Below the pieces are notes generated by a model. It had not been told where the DNA came from. It searched no databases and worked only from the letters and a program-made list of their open reading frames with translations. Shown in pieces: positions 7,281 to 14,982 of a stretch of DNA of 20,047 bases. The stretch spans positions 1 through 20,047 of the forward strand of contig JAAAOD010000156.1 in the NCBI GenBank assembly GCA_009908535.1, written 5' to 3'. This DNA is from Verrucomicrobiota bacterium. GTDB lineage: Bacteria; Verrucomicrobiota; Verrucomicrobiia; Opitutales; Oceanipulchritudinaceae. Position numbers and translations under genes: made by a program. Position 1 is the first letter of the stretch. Each line of letters opens with the position of its first letter.

Positions 7281-8168
7281 ATGCCGGAAGAAACCGCCGT
7301 CGCCGACCGCCACCGCGGCCTTCCCGTCCTGCTCCTTGCTTTCGCCGTTTGGGGCCTTTTCCCCGTATATTGGAAGTACCTCGGCGAAGTTCCGGCGCTG
7401 CCGCTGCTGCTGTTGCGGCTGGTCCTGACCTCGGTGCTCTGCCTGCTTCTGCTGCCCCTCTTCCGGCAATGGAAAACCTTCCGGGAGACGTTCCGGTGCG
7501 GGCGGGTTCTTTCCCTCAACCTTGCGGCGGCGCTCTTTCTTTCCGCGAACTGGTTCTCCTTTATCTGGGCGGTGGGCAACGGCCGCATTCTCGAGTCGAG
7601 CCTCGGGTATTTCCTCTGTCCCCTTGTCAGCGTGCTGCTGGGCTGGCTGGTGGAAAAGGAGCGGTTGCCCTCCTTGCGGGGGCTTGCCGTCGTCTGCGCG
7701 GCCTGCGGCGTCGCCATCATCATTTTTCTTGCCGGGCGGTTGCCGCTGGCCGCCCTCGCCATCGCCGGCAGCTGGGGCTTCTACAGCCTCTTCAAGAAGC
7801 GCAATCCGTTGCCGCCGCTGGTCAGCCTCGGCCTTGAAAGCAGCCTGCTCGCGCCCTTCGCGCTGCTCGCCCTGTTCACGATTCCGACGGCGCGGTTTCC
7901 CGAGCCGACGGCCCTGACCCCTGTGGTGCAGGCACTGCTGCCTTTCCTTGGCGCGGTGACGGCCCTGCCGCTGCTGCTGTTCGCCTATGCCCTGCCGCGC
8001 GTACCGCTGAGCACGGTGGGCATGGGGCAGTACATCGTCCCCTCCGCGCATTTCGGCCTCGCCCTGCTGTTCGGCGAGCGCCTGCCCCTCGCCGTGCTGG
8101 GAGGATTCGCTTTTATCTGGGTCGGGCTGGTGCTGTTCGCTTTCGGGGCGCGGCAGTTGAAGAACTAG
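7281..8168 (+). CDS. rarD: RarD-type EamA/DMT family permease
   Basis: This 295-aa integral inner-membrane protein has about ten hydrophobic helices arranged as two EamA repeats. Its N-terminal stretch LLAFAVWGLFPVYWKYL and the internal NWFSFIWAVGNGRILESSLGYFLCPLVSVLLG are characteristic of RarD, named for the chloramphenicol-sensitivity locus. The ESSLGYF-PL motif is the hallmark of the family. The real substrate is not established; drug/metabolite export or amino-acid related transport are possibilities. The ATG at 7281 gives the usual family length of about 295; the open frame reaches back to 7071 inside the divergent gene. The stop TAG lies in a CTAG that also supplies the stop of the convergent xylB, a 4-bp overlap. 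No neighbour explains its substrate. Confidence 0.87.
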   Translation: MPEETAVADRHRGLPVLLLAFAVWGLFPVYWKYLGEVPALPLLLLRLVLTSVLCLLLLPLFRQWKTFRETFRCGRVLSLNLAAALFLSANWFSFIWAVGNGRILESSLGYFLCPLVSVLLGWLVEKERLPSLRGLAVVCAACGVAIIIFLAGRLPLAALAIAGSWGFYSLFKKRNPLPPLVSLGLESSLLAPFALLALFTIPTARFPEPTALTPVVQALLPFLGAVTALPLLLFAYALPRVPLSTVGMGQYIVPSAHFGLALLFGERLPLAVLGGFAFIWVGLVLFAFGARQLKN

Positions 8169-9676
8169 GCCCCTTCGCCCATGGCTTCCACGGCCTTGCC
8201 GACCTTGGTGAAAGAATCGCGCAGCGCCGGGTACAAATCGCGGAAGACCGGGTACAGCCGATCGTAGGCGACGGTGTCCGTTCCGGGCTCGCAGCTCCCG
8301 GTGCGGCGCAGCATGGCCTCGCAGGCGGTCGGAACATCGGAATGGGCTCCCGCCCCCACCGAGGCGAGAACGGCCGCACCGTAGGCGGCCCCTTCCGTCG
8401 CGTTGACGGTGACGATCCGCGTCTTGAAATTGTCCGCGAGCATTTGCCGCCAGAGCACGGAATTGGCCCCGCCGCCGCTGGCGACGATTTCCGCCGGTTG
8501 GAGGCCAAGGGATTCCATGATCTCAAGGGCGTCGCGCAGCCCGTAGGTGACCCCCTCCATGACCGCGCGGGCCATGTGGCCCAGCCCGTGGACAAGGGTC
8601 AGGCCGAAGAAAACCCCCCGCGCGTACGGATCGGGATGGGGCGTCCGTTCGCCGGAGAGATAGGGAAGAAAAAGGAGCCCCTCCGCGCCGGCCGGGACTT
8701 TTTCGGCCAATTGATTGAGGTCATCGAAGCTCTTGCCCCCGGCGATCTTGTCGTGGAACCACTGCAAAGATCCCGCGCTGCTGAGCTGCACGCCCATGAA
8801 ATGCCACTTGCCGGGGACGGCCGCGCAAAAGGTGTGCAGGCGCCCCCGCGGATCCGGCTGGTACTGGTCGGCGTGCGCGAAGACGACGCCGCTGGTGCCG
8901 AGGGTGGCGGAGACGATTCCGGAGCGCACGATGCCGCAGCCCACGGCACCGGCTGCCTGATCCCCGCCGCCCGCGATGATGGGCGTTCCCTCCTTCAGTC
9001 CGGTTGCGGTCGCCGCCTGCGCATCGACACTGGCGGAGGCCTCCGTCGATTCAGTCACGCGGGCCACCATTTCCCGTGGAATGTCACAGGCTTCGAGCAT
9101 TTCCGGAGACCAGTCGCGCCGTCCGACATCGAGAAGGGCCATGCCCGAGGCGTCGCTCACCTCGGTGGCAAAGCTCCCGCTGAGCCGAAAGCGGATGTAG
9201 TCCTTGGGGAGAAGGATCTTCTTCGCCTTGGCCCACACTTCCGGCTCATTCTCCTGCACCCAGACGATCTTCGGCGCCGTGAAGCCGGGCAGGACGGGAT
9301 TCCCCGTCAATTCGAGCACTTTTTCGGCACCGACCTTTTTGGTAATGGAGGCGCACTGCGCGCCGGTGCGCTGGTCATTCCACATGATGCAGGGCCGGAG
9401 AACCCCGCCGGCCTCGTCGAGGAGGACGAGACCGTGCATCTGCCCGGTGAGGCCGATCCCCGCGATCGTTTCGGCCCCGAACTTTCCCGTGATCTCCCGC
9501 AGCGCCGTGCGGGTCGCCTTCCACCAGTCCTCCGGATCGCACTCCGCCCACAGGGGCTTCGGGGTACGGAACGAGTAGGTGGGCGCGGTGGTGTGGAGCA
9601 CTTCGCCGGCGGGGTCGATGACGACCGCTTTCGCCGAGGAGGTTCCGATGTCGATGCCGATAAAGTAGCTGCTCAC
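8165..9676 (-). CDS. xylB: Xylulokinase
   Basis: This 503-aa cytoplasmic FGGY sugar kinase phosphorylates D-xylulose to xylulose 5-phosphate, feeding the pentose phosphate pathway. The ATP-binding N-terminal motif IGIDIGTSSAKAVVID is at 6-21, GQMHGLV is at 79-84 with the Met-His pair that contacts xylulose, and WNDQRT is at 99-104. The catalytic base Asp239 sits in AGGGDQAAGAVG. Late motifs are LPYLSGERTPH and ASGGGANS. It starts with GTG at 9676, supported by a strong upstream GGGGAGG Shine-Dalgarno about 6 nt away, and lies 16 bp after xylA, so the two form an operon. Its end overlaps the convergent permease by 4 bp, leaving no room for a terminator between them. Confidence 0.96.
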   Translation of the reverse strand: MSSYFIGIDIGTSSAKAVVIDPAGEVLHTTAPTYSFRTPKPLWAECDPEDWWKATRTALREITGKFGAETIAGIGLTGQMHGLVLLDEAGGVLRPCIMWNDQRTGAQCASITKKVGAEKVLELTGNPVLPGFTAPKIVWVQENEPEVWAKAKKILLPKDYIRFRLSGSFATEVSDASGMALLDVGRRDWSPEMLEACDIPREMVARVTESTEASASVDAQAATATGLKEGTPIIAGGGDQAAGAVGCGIVRSGIVSATLGTSGVVFAHADQYQPDPRGRLHTFCAAVPGKWHFMGVQLSSAGSLQWFHDKIAGGKSFDDLNQLAEKVPAGAEGLLFLPYLSGERTPHPDPYARGVFFGLTLVHGLGHMARAVMEGVTYGLRDALEIMESLGLQPAEIVASGGGANSVLWRQMLADNFKTRIVTVNATEGAAYGAAVLASVGAGAHSDVPTACEAMLRRTGSCEPGTDTVAYDRLYPVFRDLYPALRDSFTKVGKAVEAMGEGA

Positions 9677-9692
9677 GGCAGACCTCCCCTGT

Positions 9693-10997
9693 TTAAATGA
9701 ACTCGTTGATGAGCCCCTCGAGCATTTCCTGGCGACCGCTCGGGATCATCGGTTCGGGGTTTTCGAGGGCCAGCCTTTGCAGCTCCTCGAGGGTCGCTTC
9801 GCCCTTTTCCACCCTGCGACCGAGGTCGCTGTCGAAACTGGCGTAGCGCTGCTGCACGAACTCGGCAAGGCGACCGTCCTCGCGGATGGCGGCGGCGATC
9901 TTCAACCCGCGGGCAAAGGCGTCCATGCCGCCGATGTGGGCGTGGAACAGATCCTCCGGCTCGTGGGATTCGCGCCGGCGTTTGGCGTCGAAATTCAATC
10001 CTCCGGTCGTGAAACCGCCCATGCCGAGAACGGCCAGCATGACTTCGGTGGTCAGGTAGATATCGGTGGGGAACTGATCCGTGTCCCAGCCGATCAGCTC
10101 GTCGCCGCGGTTGGCGTCGATGCTGCCCAGCATGCCCGCCCCGATGGCCACCTGCAGGTCATGGAACATGCTGTGTCCGGCGAGGGTCGCGTGGTTGGTC
10201 TCGATGTTCAGCCGGAAATGCTCCAACAGGCCGTACTCGCGGAGGAAGTTGAGGCAGGTGGCGGCGTCGGTGTCGTATTGGTGCGTGGTCGGTTCGCGCG
10301 GCTTCGGTTCGATATAGAACGGCCCTTCGAAGCCGATCTTTTTCTTGTAGTCGACCGCCATGTGCAGGAATTGCGCGAGGTGGTCCAGCTCGCGCTTCAT
10401 GTCCGTGTTCCACAGGGTGGCATAACCTTCCCGGCCGCCCCAGAAAGTATAGCCGAGGCCGCCCAGCCGGTTCGTCGCGTCGAGGGCCGCCTTCACCTGC
10501 GCGGCCGCGTAGGCGTACACGTCGAGATAGGGCGAGGTTGCCCCTCCCTGGGCATACTTGCGGTCCTTGAAAAGGCAGGCCGTGCCCCACAACAGCTTCA
10601 CCCCGGTCTCCTTCTGCCTGGCTTCCAGCTTCTCAACCACCGCTTCGAGCAGGCGGTTGCTCTCGGCGAGGTCGTTCATTTCCGGTGCAAGGTCGCGATC
10701 GTGAAAGCAGTAATATTCCAGCCCCAGTTTCTCGAGGAACTCGAAGAAGACGTCCACCCGGCGCAGGGCGTTCTCGAGGCTGTCGCCGCCGTCGTCCCAC
10801 GGCATCAGGGCCGTCCCCTGCCCGAAGGGATCGGAGAGGTCGTTCCGCATGCAGTGCCAATAGGCCGCCGCAAAGCGGAGATGATGCTTCATCTTCTTTC
10901 CCGCGACTTCTTCCTCCGGGTTGTACTGCTTGAAGGCAAAGGGGTTTTTGCTCTCCGGCCCTTCGAACTCGATTTTAGGGACATTGAAGTAGGACAT
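9693..10997 (-). CDS. xylA: Xylose isomerase
   Basis: This 434-aa TIM-barrel enzyme converts D-xylose to D-xylulose in the cytoplasm with two divalent metals. Catalytic and metal residues are all present: His99 and Asp102 (FHDRDLAPE), Glu230 and Lys232 (YIEPKPREP), Glu266 and His269 (NIETNHATLAGH), Asp294 (SIDANRGD), Asp305 and Asp307, and Asp337 (NFDAKRRR). Each lies two residues earlier than in the 440-aa E. coli enzyme, so this is a class II isomerase of full length. It is the first gene of a xylAB operon. The ATG at 10997 has AAGGA two nucleotides upstream, which is close. No xylose transporter or XylR-type regulator is in the window, so uptake and control must be encoded elsewhere. Confidence 0.97.
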   Translation of the reverse strand: MSYFNVPKIEFEGPESKNPFAFKQYNPEEEVAGKKMKHHLRFAAAYWHCMRNDLSDPFGQGTALMPWDDGGDSLENALRRVDVFFEFLEKLGLEYYCFHDRDLAPEMNDLAESNRLLEAVVEKLEARQKETGVKLLWGTACLFKDRKYAQGGATSPYLDVYAYAAAQVKAALDATNRLGGLGYTFWGGREGYATLWNTDMKRELDHLAQFLHMAVDYKKKIGFEGPFYIEPKPREPTTHQYDTDAATCLNFLREYGLLEHFRLNIETNHATLAGHSMFHDLQVAIGAGMLGSIDANRGDELIGWDTDQFPTDIYLTTEVMLAVLGMGGFTTGGLNFDAKRRRESHEPEDLFHAHIGGMDAFARGLKIAAAIREDGRLAEFVQQRYASFDSDLGRRVEKGEATLEELQRLALENPEPMIPSGRQEMLEGLINEFI

Positions 10998-11127
10998 GGT
11001 CCTTGGTTTTCTTGCCCGCTTCTCGAAGGGTCCAGTAAAAAGGTCGAAGGAATCCTGTTGTACAGTAACCCGCGATGGCCCGCTGCCCCCAAGTAGCCGA
11101 ACTCGTGAGAGTTTGCCCGGGTTGTAT

Positions 11128-11188
11128 GAACGGCTCTCGCTCGTTCGCTACGGGTCACTCCGAACGGCTCTCGCTCGTTCGCTACGGG
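11128..11188. repeat. Tandem 27-bp direct repeat with internal inverted arms
   Basis: Two identical 27-bp copies (11128-11154 and 11162-11188), both starting GAACGGCTCTCGCTCG and ending CTACGGG, are separated by 7 bp, giving a 34-bp period. CGAACG and CGTTCG motifs alternate through the array, so several hairpins are possible (for example 11142-11147 with 11161-11166, or GGCTC 11166-11170 with GAGCC 11188-11192). It lies in the 279-bp gap between the divergent xylA and TPR lipoprotein genes. It is probably a REP-like dispersed element; a regulatory role at the xyl promoter is possible but unproven. Confidence 0.75.
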
Positions 11189-11276
11189 AGCCAACAAGCG
11201 GACCGACGGGGCCCCCACAGCGGAATTCGCAGACCCGGGCTTGTCCCCGCGTCTACCCATCCTTTCCCTTTCCATC

Positions 11277-12188
11277 ATGAATTTCCCGCCTCGATCCATC
11301 CGATGGCCCGTCCTTTTCCTTTCCTCTTTTCTTGCCGCCATCGTCTTGCTTCCCGGCTGCCGCTCCGGCCCCGGCGAGAGCACCGCCCCCGCCGCGACCG
11401 GGTCGGAGAGCCGCAGCCTGCTCGAGGAAAAGCTCCTGCGCACCATCGAGCTGGAAAGAAAGCTCGATGCCGTCGCCGCCGACGCAGAACCCGACTCGAC
11501 GGAGGTGCAGCGGCGGTTTCATGAGGTGTCCCGTCGCTACGCCGCCATCATTGCCAACAGTCCCGACCACCTCGAGTCCCGGCTTCTTTATGGGAAACTC
11601 CTCCTTCGTTACGGTGATCACGAAGGCGCCCGGCAACAATTCCTCGCCGCCGCCCGCATCAATCCTGAAATCGCCGTGATCCATCAACAACTGGGAACCA
11701 TCGCGGCCGAACAGGACGACCCCACCCGCGCCCTCGCCTACTATTTCAACGCCGTCGGCCTCGAGCCCGAAACCGCCGCCTTCCACTTCGGCCTCGGCCA
11801 GCTCCTCGCCGCCTTCCGCGAGCGCTTTCTGGAAGAGGACGTCTTCCCGCGGGAACAGTTCGATGCCAAGTTGCTCGAGGCCTTCCGCCGGGCGCGCAAT
11901 CTCCAACCCGACAATCTCGCTTACCAGATGCGCTACGGGGAGGCCTTTTACGATGTCGCCGATCCCGAATGGCCGGCCGCCCTCGCCCACTGGAACCGCG
12001 TCCGCCACCGCAATGACCTCAGCCCCCTCCAGCGCGACGCCGTCCGCCTCCACCGCGCCCACTGCTTCCTCCGCCTCCAGCAGCCCGACAAGGCCCGGCC
12101 CCTCCTCCAGTACGTCGACCACCCCGCCCTCGAACCCACCCTTCGCTCCCTTCAGCAACAGCTCTCCGCCTTCCCCGCAAGCAATTGA
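11277..12188 (+). CDS. TPR-repeat lipoprotein, function unknown
   Basis: This 303-aa protein has a signal sequence ending in a lipobox-like LLPGC with Cys28 as the predicted lipidated residue, so it is expected to be membrane-anchored and face the periplasm. Pro at the -2 position is unusual but tolerated in lipoboxes. After a Ser/Ala/Pro linker, residues about 48-70 are a charged helix. Tetratricopeptide helices follow: repeats near 97-130 and 131-165 (LLRYGDHEGARQQFLAAARINPE, AAEQDDPTRALAYYFNAVGLEPE), and later helical pairs to about 295. Such proteins act as scaffolds; no partner can be named. The ATG at 11277 was chosen because it directly precedes the signal peptide; the frame is open from 11241. 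It stands alone between the xyl operon and the suf operon. Confidence 0.8.
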   Translation: MNFPPRSIRWPVLFLSSFLAAIVLLPGCRSGPGESTAPAATGSESRSLLEEKLLRTIELERKLDAVAADAEPDSTEVQRRFHEVSRRYAAIIANSPDHLESRLLYGKLLLRYGDHEGARQQFLAAARINPEIAVIHQQLGTIAAEQDDPTRALAYYFNAVGLEPETAAFHFGLGQLLAAFRERFLEEDVFPREQFDAKLLEAFRRARNLQPDNLAYQMRYGEAFYDVADPEWPAALAHWNRVRHRNDLSPLQRDAVRLHRAHCFLRLQQPDKARPLLQYVDHPALEPTLRSLQQQLSAFPASN

Positions 12189-12224
12189 GCCTCGCAAATA
12201 TTTTTTTCCAGCCCTCCAGTTGCA

Positions 12225-12243
12225 AATTGGAATTATTCCAATT
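12225..12243. promoter_or_regulatory. 19-bp operator palindrome (Fur/PerR-type) upstream of the suf regulator
   Basis: AATTGGAAT-T-ATTCCAATT is a perfect 9-1-9 inverted repeat, the geometry of Fur/PerR/Zur boxes, centred at 12234. It lies 12 bp before the first possible start of the Fur-like gene and overlaps a candidate promoter (TTGCAA 12220-12225, TATTTG 12243-12248). Binding here would block transcription of the whole suf operon, and the adjacent Fur-family protein is the obvious candidate. Confidence 0.75.
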
Positions 12244-12255
12244 ATTTGATCCTGT

Positions 12256-12732
12256 ATGTCAGTGCAACTGCCAGAGGAAGCGCGCACAATGCTGGAGAAA
12301 GCCCTGTCCAGCGAGGGACTGCGGTCGACCCGCCAGCGCGAACAGGTGTTCGCCGTCCTTCTGCAAAAACGGGACCATCCCACGGCGGACGAAGTCTACG
12401 CGCGAGTGCGGGACAAACTGGAAAGCATATCCCTCGCGACGGTCTACAACTGCCTTGAGACGCTCGTCCAGTGCGGGCTGGTGCGCGCGGTCAACTACGA
12501 GCGGGAACCGACCCGCTTCTGCCCGAACCTTTCCGAGCACGCGCACTTCCAGGACCGCAAAACCGGACGCGTATATGACGTGGACCTTCCGGACGAACTG
12601 ATGGAGCAGCTGCGCGATATCCTGCCTGACGGCTACGAAGCGGACTCCATCGAACTATATTTTCACGGACAGAACATGTCGGAAAGCAACCGAACGAACC
12701 CATCTTCGAACAACCAAAAAAAAGCGAAATGA
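12256..12732 (+). CDS. Fur-family transcriptional regulator heading the suf operon
   Basis: This protein of up to 158 aa has the Fur winged-helix domain: LRSTRQREQVFAVL (22-35), HPTADEVYARVR (41-52) and the recognition helix ISLATVYNCLETL (58-70). The C-terminal part aligns with the Fur dimerisation domain but lacks the CxxC zinc pairs. Where Fur has HHHHLICxxCG, this has HAHFQDRKTG (95-104), keeping only His95 and His97. Four of the usual metal-site cysteines are therefore gone, and its signal may not be a simple metal. Its operon position suggests it controls Fe-S cluster assembly. The start may instead be the ATG at 12289 (147 aa), which has AGAGGAAG upstream, whereas the ATG at 12256 has no ribosome binding site. 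The stop overlaps sufC as ATGA, implying translational coupling. Confidence 0.87.
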   Translation: MSVQLPEEARTMLEKALSSEGLRSTRQREQVFAVLLQKRDHPTADEVYARVRDKLESISLATVYNCLETLVQCGLVRAVNYEREPTRFCPNLSEHAHFQDRKTGRVYDVDLPDELMEQLRDILPDGYEADSIELYFHGQNMSESNRTNPSSNNQKKAK

Positions 12733-13493
12733 GTACATTGGAAATCAAAGGTTTGAACGTTGAAATCAACGGAACACCCATCCTGAAGGACTTTTCCCTC
12801 ACGGTGCCCAAAGGTGAGGTGCATGCCCTCATGGGCCCCAACGGCACGGGGAAAAGCACGCTCGCGAAAGCGCTGGCAGGCCATGAGGATTATGAAATTA
12901 CCTCCGGACAGGTCTTCCTCGACGGCGAGGAAATCACCGGCATGGAACCGGACGAAATCTCCCGCGCGGGCCTGTTCATGGCCTTCCAATACCCGAGCGA
13001 GATTCCGGGCGTGAGCATCGCCAATTTCCTCCGCGCCGCCCGCACGGCGCGCCTGGAGGAGGGAGAAAAGATCAACGCCCCCGCCTTCTACAAGGAACTT
13101 TACGAAAAGATGGACCTCCTGAAGATTGACCGGTCTTTCACCAGTCGTTCCGTCAACGAAGGTTTCTCCGGCGGGGAAAAGAAACGCTGCGAGATCCTCC
13201 AGATGGCGATGTTGCAGCCGAGCTACGCCATTCTCGACGAAACCGACAGCGGACTGGACATCGACGCGCTCAAGATCGTCGCCGAGGGGGTCAACAAAAT
13301 GCGGGGCACGGACATCGGTTTTCTTCTCATCACGCACTACCAGCGCCTGCTGAACTACATCAAGCCCGATAAGGTCCACGTCGTTTATGACGGTCGCATC
13401 GTCAGCAGCGGCGGCCCGGAACTTGCCCACCGGCTGGAATCGGAAGGATACGACTGGGTGAAGGAAGTTGCGCCGCAACCGGCAGGCGCCTGA
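12729..13493 (+). CDS. sufC: Fe-S cluster assembly ATPase SufC
   Basis: This 254-aa cytoplasmic ABC-type ATPase drives the SufBCD scaffold that builds Fe-S clusters. Walker A GPNGTGKS is at 36-43, the Q-loop region FQYPSEIPGV is at 86-95, the ABC signature FSGGEKKR is at 146-153 and Walker B with catalytic Glu (AILDETDSGLD) is at 167-177. The LDETDSGLDIDALKIVAEGVN segment is specific to SufC among ABC proteins. There is no membrane part, as expected. It overlaps the regulator gene by 4 bp and is followed by sufB after 37 bp. Here sufC comes before sufB, unlike the E. coli sufABCDSE order. Confidence 0.97.
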   Translation: MSTLEIKGLNVEINGTPILKDFSLTVPKGEVHALMGPNGTGKSTLAKALAGHEDYEITSGQVFLDGEEITGMEPDEISRAGLFMAFQYPSEIPGVSIANFLRAARTARLEEGEKINAPAFYKELYEKMDLLKIDRSFTSRSVNEGFSGGEKKRCEILQMAMLQPSYAILDETDSGLDIDALKIVAEGVNKMRGTDIGFLLITHYQRLLNYIKPDKVHVVYDGRIVSSGGPELAHRLESEGYDWVKEVAPQPAGA

Positions 13494-13530
13494 GCCCGAA
13501 CACTGCCAACCATAACCTGAGGAAACTACC

Positions 13531-14937
13531 ATGAGCACCACACCAGACATTAATATCGAACGGGATGTAGGGAATTTCCATTACGAAACGGAATACGAAT
13601 ACGACGCCGGCGTCGGCCTGAACGAACAGACAATTGACTACATCTGCGATGTGAAGGGCGAAGACGAGTGGGTCCGCGACTTTCGCAAGAAGGCCTTGAA
13701 GACCTTCCACGATAAACCTACCCCGACCCATTGGGCGTCGGATGACCTGAAGGCCATCGACTACGACAAAATCCGCTACTATCTTTCGAAGGGCCAACAG
13801 CCTTCGCGCAGCTGGGATGATGTCCCGGACGATGTAAAGAACACCTTTGAGCGGCTCGGCATTCCGGAAAAGGAACGCGCTTTCCTCGCAGGGGTCGAAG
13901 CCCAGTACGATTCCGAAGCCTCCTATTCCAACATGAAGGAGGAATTAGCGAAGAAAGGGGTCATCTTCGTCGGCTCCACCGAAGGGCTGAGGGAACACCC
14001 GGAGATTTTCCGCAAATTTTTTGGCAAGGTTATCCCCATCGGGGACAACAAATTTTCCGCCCTCAACAGTGCGGTATTCTCGGGCGGATCCTTTATCTAC
14101 ATCCCGCCGGGGGTGAAAGTTGAACAGCCCCTGCAGGCTTACTTCCGCATCAACGCGGAAAACTTCGGCCAGTTCGAGCGTACTCTCATCATCGCCGACG
14201 AGGGTGCCGAAGTGACCTACATGGAAGGCTGCACCGCCCCGACCTTCGAGACCTCCACGTTGCACTCCGCCGTGGTGGAGCTGGTCGCCCTCAAGGGAGC
14301 GAAAATCCAATACATCACTGTGCAAAACTGGTCCGCAAACGTATTCAACCTTGTCACCAAGCGGGGCATGGCGATGGAAGATGCCGAGATCAAGTGGATC
14401 GACTGCAATATCGGCAGCCGTCTCACCATGAAGTATCCCGGCGTGGTCATGCGCGGACCCGGCGCCCGTGGTGAAGTGCTCTCCATCGCCCTCGCGCACG
14501 ACAACCAGCACCAGGACACCGGGGCGAAAATGGTCCACGCCGCCGACAATACGACTTCCAACATCATCTCCAAGTCGATTTCCATCGGCCAGGGACGTTC
14601 CACATACCGCGGCATTGTCAACATGCCGAGACATCTCAAGCAGTGTAAAAACAACACCGAATGTGATGCTCTCTTGATCAACACGAATTCACGGACGGAC
14701 ACTTATCCGGCCATAACGGTACGTGGCAACGACAGTACCGTGCAGCACGAGGCCAGCGTGTCCAAAGTCAGCGCGGAACAGATCTTCTACATGATGCAGC
14801 GTGGTATTCCCGAGGACGAGGCCATGAGCCTCGCCGTCAATGGCTTCGTCAACGATCTTATCCGCGAATTCCCGATGGAGTATTCCGTCGAACTGAAGCG
14901 GCTTATCGATCTCGAAATGGAAGGCTCCGTCGGGTAA
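13531..14937 (+). CDS. sufB: Fe-S cluster assembly scaffold SufB
   Basis: This 468-aa protein pairs with SufC and SufD to assemble nascent Fe-S clusters. The N-terminal region has the typical VGLNEQTIDYICDVKGEDEWVRDFRKKAL. The beta-helix core contains GGSFIYIPPGVKVEQPLQAYFRIN. The catalytic end carries Cys378 (NNTECDALLI) and His406-Glu407 (VQHEASVSK), corresponding to E. coli SufB Cys405, His433 and Glu434 with a constant offset of 27. The C-terminus (YMMQRGIPEDEAMSLAVNGFVNDLIREFPMEY) is the SufC-binding helical region. A GAGGAAA ribosome binding site precedes the ATG. It ends 45 bp before sufD. Confidence 0.97.
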   Translation: MSTTPDINIERDVGNFHYETEYEYDAGVGLNEQTIDYICDVKGEDEWVRDFRKKALKTFHDKPTPTHWASDDLKAIDYDKIRYYLSKGQQPSRSWDDVPDDVKNTFERLGIPEKERAFLAGVEAQYDSEASYSNMKEELAKKGVIFVGSTEGLREHPEIFRKFFGKVIPIGDNKFSALNSAVFSGGSFIYIPPGVKVEQPLQAYFRINAENFGQFERTLIIADEGAEVTYMEGCTAPTFETSTLHSAVVELVALKGAKIQYITVQNWSANVFNLVTKRGMAMEDAEIKWIDCNIGSRLTMKYPGVVMRGPGARGEVLSIALAHDNQHQDTGAKMVHAADNTTSNIISKSISIGQGRSTYRGIVNMPRHLKQCKNNTECDALLINTNSRTDTYPAITVRGNDSTVQHEASVSKVSAEQIFYMMQRGIPEDEAMSLAVNGFVNDLIREFPMEYSVELKRLIDLEMEGSVG

Positions 14938-14982
14938 GCCGCACCCGGCCTGCAACCACATACCACCCAACTTCACACCATC

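Noticed and set aside
5918..7762. Longer phosphofructokinase with about 190 extra N-terminal residues
   Set aside because: The extra part is antisense to the rarD gene and low in recognisable content; the ATG at 7183 gives the family length.
8342..11096. Long plus-strand open frames opposite xylB and xylA
   Set aside because: Both minus-strand genes are complete with all active-site residues, so these are codon-bias shadows.
11128..11188. Possible CRISPR array
   Set aside because: Only two repeats with a 7-bp spacer and no cas genes; the spacing is far too short.
12189..12224. T-run at 12201-12207 as a terminator for the TPR lipoprotein gene
   Set aside because: No stable hairpin precedes the T-run.
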